Of a DNA stretch of 27,976 nucleotides, positions 10,853-23,299 are shown piece by piece (within the stretch, counting starts at the first letter, position 1; each line of letters begins with the position of its first letter). Made by a program: the position numbers and the translations under genes. Source of the stretch: Ministeria vibrans ATCC 50519 (lineage: Eukaryota; Opisthokonta; Filasterea); the NCBI GenBank assembly GCA_943704425.1, contig CALSCP010002053.1, forward strand, positions 1-27,976, read 5' to 3'. The notes beneath the pieces are model-generated. The model worked only from the letters and a program-made list of their open reading frames with translations, did not search any database and was not told the DNA's origin.

Positions 10853-12339
10853 ATGACTTCCACCCACGCGTCTCTTGCGGACCCGTGCGACTCGAGTGAC
10901 GACACTCTCGCGTGTCTCGCGCCGTCGCGCCGCATTGTCGGGCGCTTCCAGGTGGAGCAGCGCGTCGCCATCGCCCACGGCACCCCCTGTCTCGGCGACG
11001 TGCAGGTGTACTGCGGCGTGGCCGTGGACGACCCCGGCTGCCGTGTGCGCATTAAGGCGCTGGCAAAGGCCAACTTCGACAGGGTGGCGTGTCGCAAGGC
11101 AACGCAAGCCGAGATCGCAACCCTGCAACTCGTCCGCGCCCACCCCGCCTTCCTCACGCTGGAGGGCATCTACGAGGACGACCGTGCCATCTACTTTGCC
11201 TCCAACGACCTCGCCCACGACGGCTTTGTCGACGCTTCACGCGTTGTTGACGTTGCCCTTGACGCCCTCCCATCCCCCAAGTTCATTCGCTCCATCGCCC
11301 GCCAACTCGCCGCCGGCCTCGCCTTCCTACACTCCCACAGCATTGTTCACCGCGACATCAAGCTGTCAAATGTCGCCGTTCGTGGGTACGTCCGACATCC
11401 AAACCAAACAACGACTTTCGTTTCTATGTCCCCATTTCGCACTCCCTCTGCACGCCATCGATGCAGCCCACTCCCCTTTGAAATCAATAGACACTCTTAT
11501 GATGACTCTACCCCGCCGCCTTTCCGCCTGGGAAACCTCCCTGAATTGCCCGGAGTTGATCAGTGTGAATGTGTTTTTTTTGGCACCATGTGAAATCCTG
11601 CGCCCACGCCCGAAGCGGGCCGGTTCTGCCGCATTCGCCCTTCGATAGACGCCTTCTAGCCTCTACGCGCCCCTTCTTGCCGAAATGGTGCACGTCTGCG
11701 TGCGATCCGTTGTTTGTTCTGAGCACACCATAACAAGCTCCTTTTTTTGTTCTTTGCATTTCACTCCACAGCGACACGGTGATACTTGCCGACGTGTCCC
11801 GTGCAATGCATGTCCCAGATGGCACGCTGCTGAACGACCATCGCGGCGGAAGTCTGGCCTTCCAGGCGCCTGAAGTGTTCACTCCTCAAAGTCTCACGGT
11901 GGGTGTGGACGGCCGAGCCCTCGACATGTGGGCGCTGGGCGTTGTTCTCCACACATTCGCCACGGGCTCGCTGCCCTTCCACGACCCCAATCCTCGTGTG
12001 ATGGCCGAAAAGATTCGCGTTGGCATATTCCCATCGCCTGACAGCGCCCAACGCACTGCCACCCTCCCCCACGACACCATGCGTCTCCTTCGTGCCCTCC
12101 TCACGCGTGACCCGGCCCAGCGCATTACAGCCGAGCGACTCCTCACGCTCCTCGACGCCATTGACCTGCTCAGCAGCGACCTTCCACGCGAGGACAACGG
12201 TGGGCCCATACGCCGACACCACAGCGCCAGCCGCTCGGCTCGAGCTCTCCTCCGCGCCAATGTGCCTCTACGACGCGCCTCTTTACCCTCCAGCAATGAT
12301 GCGCTGCACAATCGTGATCAGATTGTGCCGCATCACTAA
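10853..12339 (+). CDS. CaMKK/SAK1-like protein kinase with DVS instead of DFG
   Basis: Exons 10853-11385 and 11772-12339 give 366 aa. Visible kinase landmarks are the ATP-binding Lys68 (RIKAL), helix-C Glu87, HRDIKLSN (HRD Asp168, Lys170, Asn173), AFQAPE (210-212) and DMWALGVVLHTFATGSLPF (from 229). The APE-to-DxW part reads most like the CaMKK/SNF1-activating-kinase group. Two departures from consensus stand out. The Gly-rich loop is degenerate (HGTPCLG), and the metal-binding DFG is DVS (185-187), with the Asp kept. The last about 60 residues are Arg/Ser-rich and unstructured. Catalytic Lys, Glu and both Asp are present, so activity is possible; a regulatory or slow kinase is the alternative. 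The CT-rich leader ends 20 b before the ATG. Confidence 0.87.
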
Positions 12340-12558
12340 AAAGGTTCTGGTGATATACCCATGTACGTGTAAATACAAGCTTCTGCAATTGTGATTAGGA
12401 CAACCAAATCAACCTTGAATCCATAATATTGTCTCAAGCATTCAATTGGCATCTGTCCAAGGCGGGCAAGAAGCCAAGAATGATTGTTTAGTTCTTCCAA
12501 TATGATGATTTGAAAATTGAATAGAAGTAGAAATAATTATTATCATTAATTTTACTCT

Positions 12559-13854
12559 ATGCGATTGCTCTCCGTCTTTCTCTCCCTCGCGGCTCTTCTT
12601 CTCCCAATTCGCGCATGCTCAACCGATCTTGACTGTAGCCTCAATGGCGTCTGTCAGGCTGCGGCGTGTCAGTGTGACCGGCCTTGGACAGGAGCGCAAT
12701 GGTCAGCACACAACAACACGATCAATGACTAACCTGCCTTGTTTGTTTGTTTGTGTCAGTGATACGATGCAATTCCGCCCGTCTGTCAACCCTGCCGCCT
12801 ATGGATACGAAGGAGGCCCGTTCAATCCCACGTCCTGGGGTGGAAATGTGATCTTTGATGAGCGCGACGGTCTCTACCATCTCTTTGTCGCTGAGATGGC
12901 CGGCGCTCACTGCGGTCTGCACGTCTGGGGGTCTCAGTCGCAGGTCGGCCTGTGCGGTTCCTCGTGTGCTTTGCTGACTGACATGATTCTCTTTCATTCC
13001 CGTCTCCTCCTTAGGTGGTGCACGCTGTGTCCAAGTCCATCGATGGGCCATTTGAGCGCGAGTCGGTTGTCATTCCGACTCAGTCGCACAACCCTCAAGC
13101 GATCCTCATCAACTCCACCTACTACATCTTCCACATTGGCGGAGGCAACTCGGGTGCTTTCAAAAACTGCAACGAGAGCGAGCCTCACAACAACACGAGC
13201 ACCCGTGTGATGGCAGAGGGCAGCGTCATACACTACTCCACATCGCCTTCGGGGCCCTTCCTGCCCCTTCCCCTGCCCCCCTCCGCCAACTACCCCTCCT
13301 GCAACAACCCCTCGCCCTACTTGGCCCGCAACGGGTCGCTCTTCGTCGCCTGCCACTGGTCCCTGCGCCAGTCCCCGTCCGGCGACCCGCGCGGGCCCTA
13401 CCTCCCCCAGCGCCCTATCCCCACCCCGGCCCCAACGCCCCCGCTCGGCCGACACTGGGAAGACCCCTTTCTTTACCAAGACCATCGCGGTCACTGGCAC
13501 GTGCTCGCCCACACATTTGCCATGCCTGCCTACCCACAATTCTCCATCTCGGGGCACCTCTTCAGTCCCGACGCCCTCACCTGGCACCCTTCCCCCACCG
13601 AACCCTTCAACGCAACCGTCCACTTTGTCTCTCACCCCACAAAGACCTTTGCAACCCTCGAGCGTCCCAAGCTCTTCTTCGACCCGACAACCCTGCGCCC
13701 CACACACCTCTTCCTCGGCGCCTCGCCCGCCCTTCTTCCCTGCGCCCAGTGCTCCAGCCAGCGCTGCAGTGCCTGCAAGCAGAGCTGGAAGGGCAACACT
13801 CCCGATCAGGTTGATCTCGACTGGGACTACACTCTCGTGCGTCCACTCGCCTGA
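12559..13854 (+). CDS. Secreted EGF-like plus five-bladed beta-propeller glycosidase-like protein
   Basis: Exons 12559-12701, 12760-12943 and 13015-13854 give 388 aa. Residues 1-19 form a signal peptide (MRLLSVFLSLAALLLPIRA). Residues 20-48 hold six cysteines (20, 26, 32, 37, 39, 48) spaced as in an EGF domain. The rest reads like GH43/GH32-type propellers: WGGNVIFDERDGLYHLF, AGAHCGL, SIDGPFER, WEDPFLYQDHRGHWHVL (WEDPF from residue 257) and ERPKLFFD (from 325). It has several NxS/T sites. The product is secreted or lysosomal. Substrate and catalytic acids are not assignable from sequence alone; an inactive lectin-like propeller is possible. It lies between the kinase and, tail to tail, LYSET. 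Confidence 0.82.
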
Positions 13855-13966
13855 CACAATAATTATGATATTTGAAAAATATAATAATATAAAATGCAAC
13901 TTTTTGGTTTGGTGATACAGTGAATATAAATTAGGAGAGAGACAGAGAGACAGAGAAGCGAGGAAG

Positions 13967-14588
13967 TTAGGCTGATCCAGGTCCCCAGATGGGCTTGAGA
14001 GGATCGGGACGCATAAGAACCAGACCAAAGAGAACCAACTACAAAAACGTGTCAGTAAAGTGAAAGTGAATATGACTGAGACACAAAATGGAAAACACAC
14101 ACACACACACACACAGAGAGAAAGAGACGTAAAGAAGGCGACAGACGATGAAGCGGGGCTGACCTGGAGGGTGGGGACGATGGCGATGAGGGCCCACACC
14201 CAGAAGGGCACGGCGTACGCCCATGACTTGGCCGTGTGCATGTACGACACGTCCTGGCCCTCCTTCAGCAGCTGGTCGTACAGCTTCTGCTCCGACACGC
14301 TCATGCTTTCGTATGTCACCTACACACCGCGCGCCGAGTCAGTCGGCCAAAGCAACAGTCCCAAAACAATCACGAAAAAAATTTCAAAAACGAGAGCGAT
14401 CAATCAAAAGAAGAGAAAGAGAGTCCCTCTTGATACGGAGGCGACGGCGGGGGGTGAAAGCTGGCCCCAGGGGGGAGGGGCAGTGGGGCAAACCGAACCT
14501 GGACGTCGTGGTAGTAGTGGAACATGCCGATCCAGCCAAACACAGACAGAATGATGCACAGCGCAGCAACGCGTTGTCGGAAATTCAT
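13967..14588 (-). CDS. LYSET: LYSET/TMEM251-like Golgi membrane protein
   Basis: Exons 14499-14588, 14164-14319 and 13967-14038 give 105 aa. The start MNFRQR, the segment PFWVWALIAIVPTLQ and the following LMRPDPLKP match my recollection of animal TMEM251 (start MMNFRQR, PFWVWTVIFLVPYLQ, then RADPK). Two membrane helices flank a polar loop (about 30-65). In animals LYSET keeps the GlcNAc-1-phosphotransferase in the Golgi, so that lysosomal enzymes get mannose-6-phosphate tags. The protein lacks the C-terminal tail that follows the RADPK motif in the human form. The second acceptor is TG-rich (GGTGTGTAG) rather than pyrimidine-rich. An (AC)n run at about 14094-14114 lies in the last intron. Confidence 0.85.
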
Positions 14589-14737
14589 CGCTCAACCAAC
14601 AACTGTCGACAGCACACGGGAAAGAAGAAAATGAGTAAAATTGTGAAATGTGAAGAAAAAAAGCCTCCAAATTCCAAATAATAGTCATTTCTGTGACTAA
14701 TTTCGAATCTCATTTGCACGATTTCACAATTTCACTG

Positions 14738-15759
14738 TTACGTCTGGCACGAGGCGATCTCCCTCTCATGCCCAACACACATGGTTTCCCGTTCCTTTCT
14801 ATGCGCACTGCTCCACGCCGTCTGCGCAATCGTGTTCCAATTCTCGGCGCAATTCGCTTCATCATAGTTGATCGCCCAGAAGGCAAGTCCCGCCGTGCGC
14901 TTCACCTCGATCGCATCTGCAGCAAGTGGCAGCGGCACGTCCATCCAAAACAGCTCTCCCCACAGTCTCATCATCTCCCCAATGCTGAGAGTTCCGTCCG
15001 TCAGCTGTGCCAGTCCATCAACAAACAGAGTCATTTGCGTTGCATTGAGCCGCCCCGCAAACGGCGACAGACGCGTAAAGTTGCGGTTTGCATTGGGAAT
15101 CTGATGGATCCAAGTGTAGATGTCAAACGTCTAAGAGAAAAAGTGTGAAAAGGGGAAAGTGAGAGAGTGAAACAAACCATAACATTCCCATTCCCACTTA
15201 CTTGTGCGTATCCCATCCAAATGTAGTACTCGTCGGGCGCCGCGTACTGCACGGAGAAGGTGTGGATGGCAACGGGGTTCACGTTGATGTTCACCTGCAG
15301 GAAGACGCGTCCGGCGGTCAGAGCGGGTGAGACACACTCACCCAGACCCAATTGACAGCGCAGCGAGAGGACTGTCTGCGCCACGCGCGACTTCTCGGGC
15401 GGCGCCACGCTTGAGAACTTCCAGTAGACAACGTTTGCAGACTGCACGGCAAAGTACTGCTGCCAGGCGAGCAGTGTGGCGTTGTTGATTGTTTGATTGT
15501 TCCGCTCCAGTTGTTGCGGCCACCCGGAAAAGATGAAGGAGACTATTTGCGCCGTCGAACCGCAGTCACAGCCACTAGGAGAGAATGTGCCGCTTGGTCC
15601 GGCGGCGACAATGAAGGAAGAGACGGCGTCGCGCGAGAGTCGGTCGCAATTGCTTCCCAAGCGGCTCAAAACCACATCCGAGCAAGAATCTGCATTGGAG
15701 AAGGGCACACAAAGAGCCGCCGCGTAGACAAGCATTATTATGATCTTGTGAAGCGCCAT
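14738..15759 (-). CDS. Secreted protein of unknown family
   Basis: Exons 15202-15759 and 14738-15130 join in phase (donor GTAAGT, acceptor CTTAG) to 316 aa. The N-terminus (MALHKIIIMLVYAAALC) is a signal peptide, with cleavage probably near the NADSC segment. The mature part is Cys-containing (SCSDVV, SNCDRL, GCDCGS, LRCQLGLGEC, EANCAENW, TMCVG, ASCQT), with glycosylation sites NQT, NAT and NFT. Aromatic blocks such as EYYIWMGYAQ, TFDIYTWIHQIPN and GLAFWAINYDEANC look like a folded extracellular enzyme or binding domain. I do not recognise the family. The closest impression is a glycosidase-like barrel, but no catalytic signature (for example DxxDxDxE) is present. It is divergent from the GT92 gene. 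Confidence 0.8.
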
Positions 15760-15980
15760 CGATGTTCACAAAAAACGTTTATCGTGATGAATAAATAATT
15801 AGTGATGAATATTATTTTTGATTTTGATCTTGATCTTGATGACTTGATATTCTCATTGCTTTTTGTTGTCTCTACAGGTGTACCCGAGAGATACTGTCAT
15901 AACCTTTAGGAAACAACGACGTGTCTGACCTTGCGGTTTTTGCCTGCTCTCTCTCTCTCTCTCTCTCTCTGCCCTACAGC
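15760..15980. promoter_or_regulatory. Divergent gap between secreted protein and GT92 genes
   Basis: This 221-b AT-rich gap lies between two start codons on opposite strands. Near its right end a (TC)n tract (about 15947-15970) and CCCTACAG directly precede the GT92 ATG, looking exactly like a splice acceptor. A 5'-UTR intron of the GT92 gene, ending at 15979, is therefore likely. Confidence 0.5.
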
Positions 15981-17805
15981 ATGCTTCTGCGCCTGACTGC
16001 CGTCCTATTTGTGCTCTCGCTCGCTCGGCTGCACGTTGAGGCGTCGGTTGACGCCGACACGGTGGCTCCCGAGGGCTCGTGTCCCGTGGGCGACGAGGGC
16101 TGCCTTGGCGCTCGAATGGCGTGCGCTGATGGCCGGATAGAGATGCAGTATTCGCGCGACAAGAGCGTCGTTGTGTTTGACGCGTTCATTGCCGCACCGC
16201 GCCTCGTTGCGCTTGTTCTGCCGGCCACCGTCGAGCACAAGCGCATGCACACCATGGACCGCGGCAAAGTCCCGAAATCATTCAATATCGATCGGGCACT
16301 GCAACTCGGCGAACTGACGTCGCCACCGCACCGCCTCGCGTGTCGCTTCTCGGGCGTCTCTGGCAGCGACAGCGACGCGACAGTTGCCGCCACCGCCGCC
16401 TTCCTCGACGACAAGAGCCACCATGCACACTCCACTGCGATCCACTGTGTTCCGCCCGAGGAAATCTGGTCGCAGTGGCTCACGGGCGCACAGCGACTCG
16501 TCACGTTGGAAATCAACGACGACCCAACACTCTCAGTGGGTCCCTTCCCCCTCTGTATCCCCCGCGAAGTCCTCAACTCCACCCAGCCCAGCCAGACAGC
16601 GCCGCAGCACAAGCTCGTTGTGTGCTCGAGCCCCTTAATCACGCTGCGTCGACAGGGCGGCGAATTCTTCACCGACGCAAACCACTTTTCGGCACTGTGG
16701 CACTGGATCGAGCACAACCGTCAAATCGGAGTCGAGCATTTCTACGTACCCCCTCTCCCCCCTCAATTACCATTTTATACTACAGCTCTTGAAAATGCCA
16801 TACGTTTGTTGTTGTGTTCGTAGCTTTACGATGTGAGTGCGCTCACTGGAAATCGCGCAATGAACTCTCATCATCGGACAATTCTCGAGCGACTCATTTC
16901 ACTGGGGGTTGTGACACACATTCCCTTTGGTCAGTGGAGCAAAGATGGATTTGAGCAAATGAACAGTTTCCAGGAAGTTGCTCAGGTACGCCTTAACTCT
17001 AACCCTATCATATATGTCATGACGTTTTGTTTTTTTGTTTTTTTCAGCAACACTGTGTTCAGAAATACGGACAGGCCACTGAGTGGATTGGAATGTACGA
17101 TCCCGACGAGATGTGGATTCCTCTCCGCAAAAAGGAACGCACAGTCATTCCATTCCTCAATGAAATCAAAGAAACCAAACCAAACATTGGAGAAGGTACA
17201 GTATCATCAACTACCACACATACACTTACCCACACTTACCCACCACACTTAGTGTGGGCATCGCCCGTTAACTACGGAGTGTGCGACTATGAGCGCAAAA
17301 TGGGCGGCAGTGTGTTTGACCGCTGCACCAAAAGCACCGTGTTCAATCCAGACAATGAAAAGGGCGAGGCGGAGCGCCCCAGCACACGCGGGGTGTACAC
17401 AAAATACTTTATGCGTCCCGAACTGGTAAAACTGTCTTCTCTCTTTCTCTTTCTCTCTCCCTCTTTCTTTCTTTCTTTCTTTTTCTTCTTTTCTTTCTCT
17501 TTCTTCTCTGTACTCCTACTTATTACGCACTCTCCCGATTGCTTCTCTAAACCACGTGTGTCTAGGTGTTGGGTCCTGGAGTGCATAAGGTGCTTTTGTT
17601 CAAGAGCCCTCAGACCCTCACGTATGAGATTCCCAAAGAGCGCATTCGCCTCAATCACTACATCTCGACCTTTTACAAGCGTGCCTATGTGCAGCCAAGT
17701 ATGAAGCTGGTCACTGACCCAATTGCACGTGAGCTCTTTGGGAAGGACCTCAAGAGACGCATGAAGGTGTTGGGCGATCCCATTGTCAAACACAAGAAGA
17801 AGTAA
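15981..17805 (+). CDS. GT92 (DUF23) family glycosyltransferase
   Basis: Exons 15981-16745, 16824-16985, 17048-17195, 17253-17425 and 17566-17805 give 495 aa, all in phase. The N-terminal hydrophobic segment (LLRLTAVLFVLSLARL) is a signal peptide or type II anchor, as expected in the ER/Golgi. The catalytic part has the GT92 pattern: HKLVVCSSPL, HWIEHNRQIGVEHFYLYD across intron 1, IPFGQW, QHCVQKYG, EWIGMYDPDEMWIPL with DPDE (327-330) as the metal-binding DxD-type motif, and later RCTKSTVFNP and HKVLLF. The N-terminal about 200 residues are family-poor. In worms GT92 adds galactose to core fucose; the acceptor here is unknown. It converges on ATX1. Confidence 0.88.
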
Positions 17806-17891
17806 TACACACAAATAGTTCGCGATCCCATACGAAAATAGGAAAAGACGTAATAAACAACGGACCATAGTGCATTCTCCTCTCTCTGTTG

Positions 17892-18304
17892 TTACGATGC
17901 AACTCCGACATACGACGTCTCCTTTCCCGTCTTCTTGATCTGTGCCAAGAGCGTGTCCGCATCGACAGTGCTCTACAATCATAATGATGAGAAAGAATCA
18001 GAAGAAGAACACATAATGTTCAATGTGTGAGCAAAAGTGTGTGAAAAAAAAAGAGCAAAAGCGATTTTTGTCAACTCTCGTACCGTCACTTTGACGCGCT
18101 TGGTCTCCAGGTTGCACTCGATGTTCGACACGCCTGCTCGGTGGCAACAGCAACGCACAAACACTCGTGTGAGCGGTTTGACAGACAAATGAACAAAAAA
18201 AAAAGTCAATGTTTACCATCCAACTTTTTCAAGACGCGCTCCACTGCTCCCGAGCAGCCTCCACACGTCATAGCGACGCTGAATTCGTGTACAGATTCTG
18301 ACAT
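17892..18304 (-). CDS. ATOX1: ATX1/ATOX1 copper metallochaperone
   Basis: Cytosolic Cu(I) carrier that hands copper to secretory-pathway P-type ATPases. Exons 18217-18304, 18084-18133 and 17892-17972 give 72 aa (human 68). The metal site MTCGGCSGAVERVLKKL contains the CxxC pair; GVSNIECNLETKRVKVT forms the next strands, and QIKKTGKE carries the conserved KTGK lysines typical of the chaperones. Donors are GTAAAC and GTACGA. The start ATG 18304 is the first in frame. The stop faces the GT92 stop, 86 b away. Confidence 0.94.
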
Positions 18305-19571
18305 GTTTGTAAAAAGAAAAAGTGAAAAAAAAATTATTGGAAGATTTTGAACTCTGAACTACTACAACTCATTTCATATTACAAAGATGGGAAACCCCGC
18401 TTTGCTGTCCGCCAACAGATGTCAGAGAGACAAACCCCACAGACGTGAGACGTGATTCCTCATTAGTGATTAGTGAGTGCAGAACCGCCTTTGCTCGACC
18501 GTCATTCCGGCGAAATCAATCGTCAAAAAAGCGGCGCGTTGGCGGCAAAATTACAAATAATTCTCTCTCTCGGGCGAATGGACTTTATTTACGGGCATAT
18601 CTTGAGTGTAAGTGCAGAGCAAGACGTAAGTGAGTCAGTTGAGTCTTGCCTTACTTAGTCAAGCCTTCGATATCTGCCTGAGTTTGTCGATGAAAGAAAA
18701 CAAAAACGGGGGATTATAATTATTAATTTTTATTATTTATTAAATTCATTATTCTTGATCGATGCGTGGCCCATTGTCATACTTCAGATTACAAGCCTGG
18801 TATGTAGCTCTGTGTAATTTAAAAAAAAAATTGTGTGGGGAAAGGTGTCTGCATGAAATGTGCATATTTGAGGGTGTGTAACCCTGAAGCGACTGTGGGA
18901 GAGCAGGGGTGTTGTTGTGCGATGACAGTGATAGGTGGTTTGCGTGTTCAGGGTTGTGAGACAACTCTCGTTTGGGTTGTGGCCAAGAGCAGCTGCTTAT
19001 ACGCTGCTTAGGGAGATTTTTATTTTATTTCGTCCGAACAAAAAAAAAGTCGGTGTATTCGCGGTTCGTTCTTTTTCTCGCTACCTCAAGCTTTCCCTCA
19101 TTTAACCTTTGGCTGTCTGAAATGGGCTGCTCGTCTATAGCGGCCGGAGGATGGAGCAAGAACGGCTTTGGTTGATGTTGGGCTCCTGTGGTGTTGAGGG
19201 CTCTTGTGCAATAGTCTGCGAAGTGTGAACTTACTCCGCAGGGTCGACTTGTCGATTTATTGCATTCCTCGAGAATTTGATACGTCATTTTGTCTCGAAG
19301 TATTTGGCCTAAACAGTAGATGTGCGTGCTTGCTTTGTGGCTTTTAAAATTTAATGCTCAATGGTGGCAGAGTTCTCGACGCATGTCGGTCCGGTCACGA
19401 AGGCGTGTGGTTGGTGGCAGATAGGCGGAGATTCCGGATGCCATTAATATTATATTAAAGGGGTTAACGAAATTGACTTGGGAGTTGGGGCAAAGGAGTC
19501 ACACACAGGGTTGCTTTGCACGCAACACTAACACAGGCACGGCGCCACTACTACTTTTGAATAGTTCAATC
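18305..19571. other. Largest gene-free stretch (1.27 kb)
   Basis: Between the ATX1 start (minus) and the Cys-rich gene (plus). It contains the ATX1 promoter (poly-A rich at 18305-18335), an AP-1-like TGAGTCA at 18631-18637, AT-rich blocks (18715-18750) and a GC-richer part at about 19100-19260. Open frames are short and show no domain. I compared it by eye with tRNA boxes, U1/U2/U4/U5/U6 and SRP RNA hallmarks and found no match. A noncoding RNA or an unrecognised multi-exon gene cannot be excluded. Confidence 0.6.
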
Positions 19572-19829
19572 ATGAAGCAGGCTGCTTCTCTTGTCTTCGT
19601 CTGGGCTCTCCTCTGCGCCACCGTTGAAGCTGGCCCGGGAGTATGCATAGCTGCGGTGACAACGTGCTGCACGGCGTCGTTCTTCTGGCAGCCCGCACTG
19701 GCGGGCGGGTGCCTTGCCTGCTGCGGACACTGCATCCCCGGCTATGTCGGCCCTGTCGGTCCCGCCGACGTCTTTGCCGCCCACTGTTGCGCCATTGGCG
19801 TAGCCGCGGGTATTGCGCCTACCCCGTAG
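19572..19829 (+). CDS. Small Cys-rich secreted protein ending in APTP
   Basis: An 85-aa single-exon gene. Residues 1-20 (MKQAASLVFVWALLCATVEA) form a signal peptide. The mature part is 65 aa of Gly, Ala and Cys with nine cysteines (25, 32, 33, 47, 50, 51, 54, 72, 73), including CC pairs, and it ends in GIAPTP. It resembles, from memory, a scattered family of tiny secreted eukaryotic proteins (sometimes labelled zygote-specific) that begin with GP after the signal peptide and end in APTP. Function is unknown. The hydrophobic, Cys-rich mature region could also be lipid-associated. ATG 19572 is chosen because it starts the signal peptide. Confidence 0.77.
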   Translation: MKQAASLVFVWALLCATVEAGPGVCIAAVTTCCTASFFWQPALAGGCLACCGHCIPGYVGPVGPADVFAAHCCAIGVAAGIAPTP

Positions 19830-20317
19830 CCGCGGTGTCCGCCGTCTTTCTATCAGTCAGTCAATCTACGTCTAACAATTATTAGTGAATACAACAAGAA
19901 GAACAACACAACACAACAAGACAGTCCATGACACAAAAAAAACTGTAAACATACGGCCCATCATGGATTTGGTTTATCCCCCTTACCAGAGAGCAACCAA
20001 GACTGCGACAAGACGCGTCGGCACTAACGTACTGTGAGACCTTTCATTGAACTTATTTCTCATAATATTATCGATCAGTGGTCCAGAAATTACCGACCCT
20101 CTCCGTATCCGTACTTTGTACCAAACTACTGATTACTGGAGTTACGATTTTAGATTTATGAAGGCCCAAAGTACTTAGTGCCGATTTTGATGCAGTTATT
20201 GCAATAATTGCATACCCACTACAATTCATTGAGTTTTTCTTTGCGTCTGAAAATTGAAAAAGCAATACTCCTCGTAATTATTTTGACATTTATCAAACTT
20301 TTTTTTTTTCTCTTGGC
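19830..20317. other. Intergenic, Cys-rich gene 3' end to PARG promoter
   Basis: This 488-b gap has no supported gene. It starts with an ACAACAAG-rich 3' UTR, continues with unremarkable AT-rich sequence and ends in a poly-T run (20301-20309) just upstream of the PARG ATG. Confidence 0.6.
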
Positions 20318-23220
<2,903 letters not shown>

Positions 23221-23299
23221 TAAGAAAGAGAATCGAATGATCTTAAAAACAAAAACAAAAAACAAAACAGAAACAAAGAGAATAATTATGTATATCACA

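Noticed and set aside
11499-11544. C/D snoRNA-like boxes (ATGATGA and CTGA) in the kinase intron
   Set aside because: Spacing is acceptable, but the flanks cannot form a terminal stem and I recognise no rRNA complement; likely chance.
12994-14319. 441-aa minus-strand open frame spanning LYSET exon 2 and the glycosidase-like gene
   Set aside because: Only its first 52 residues are real (LYSET exon 2, which splices out at 14163); the rest is intron read-through and Gly/Val-rich antisense of the propeller gene.
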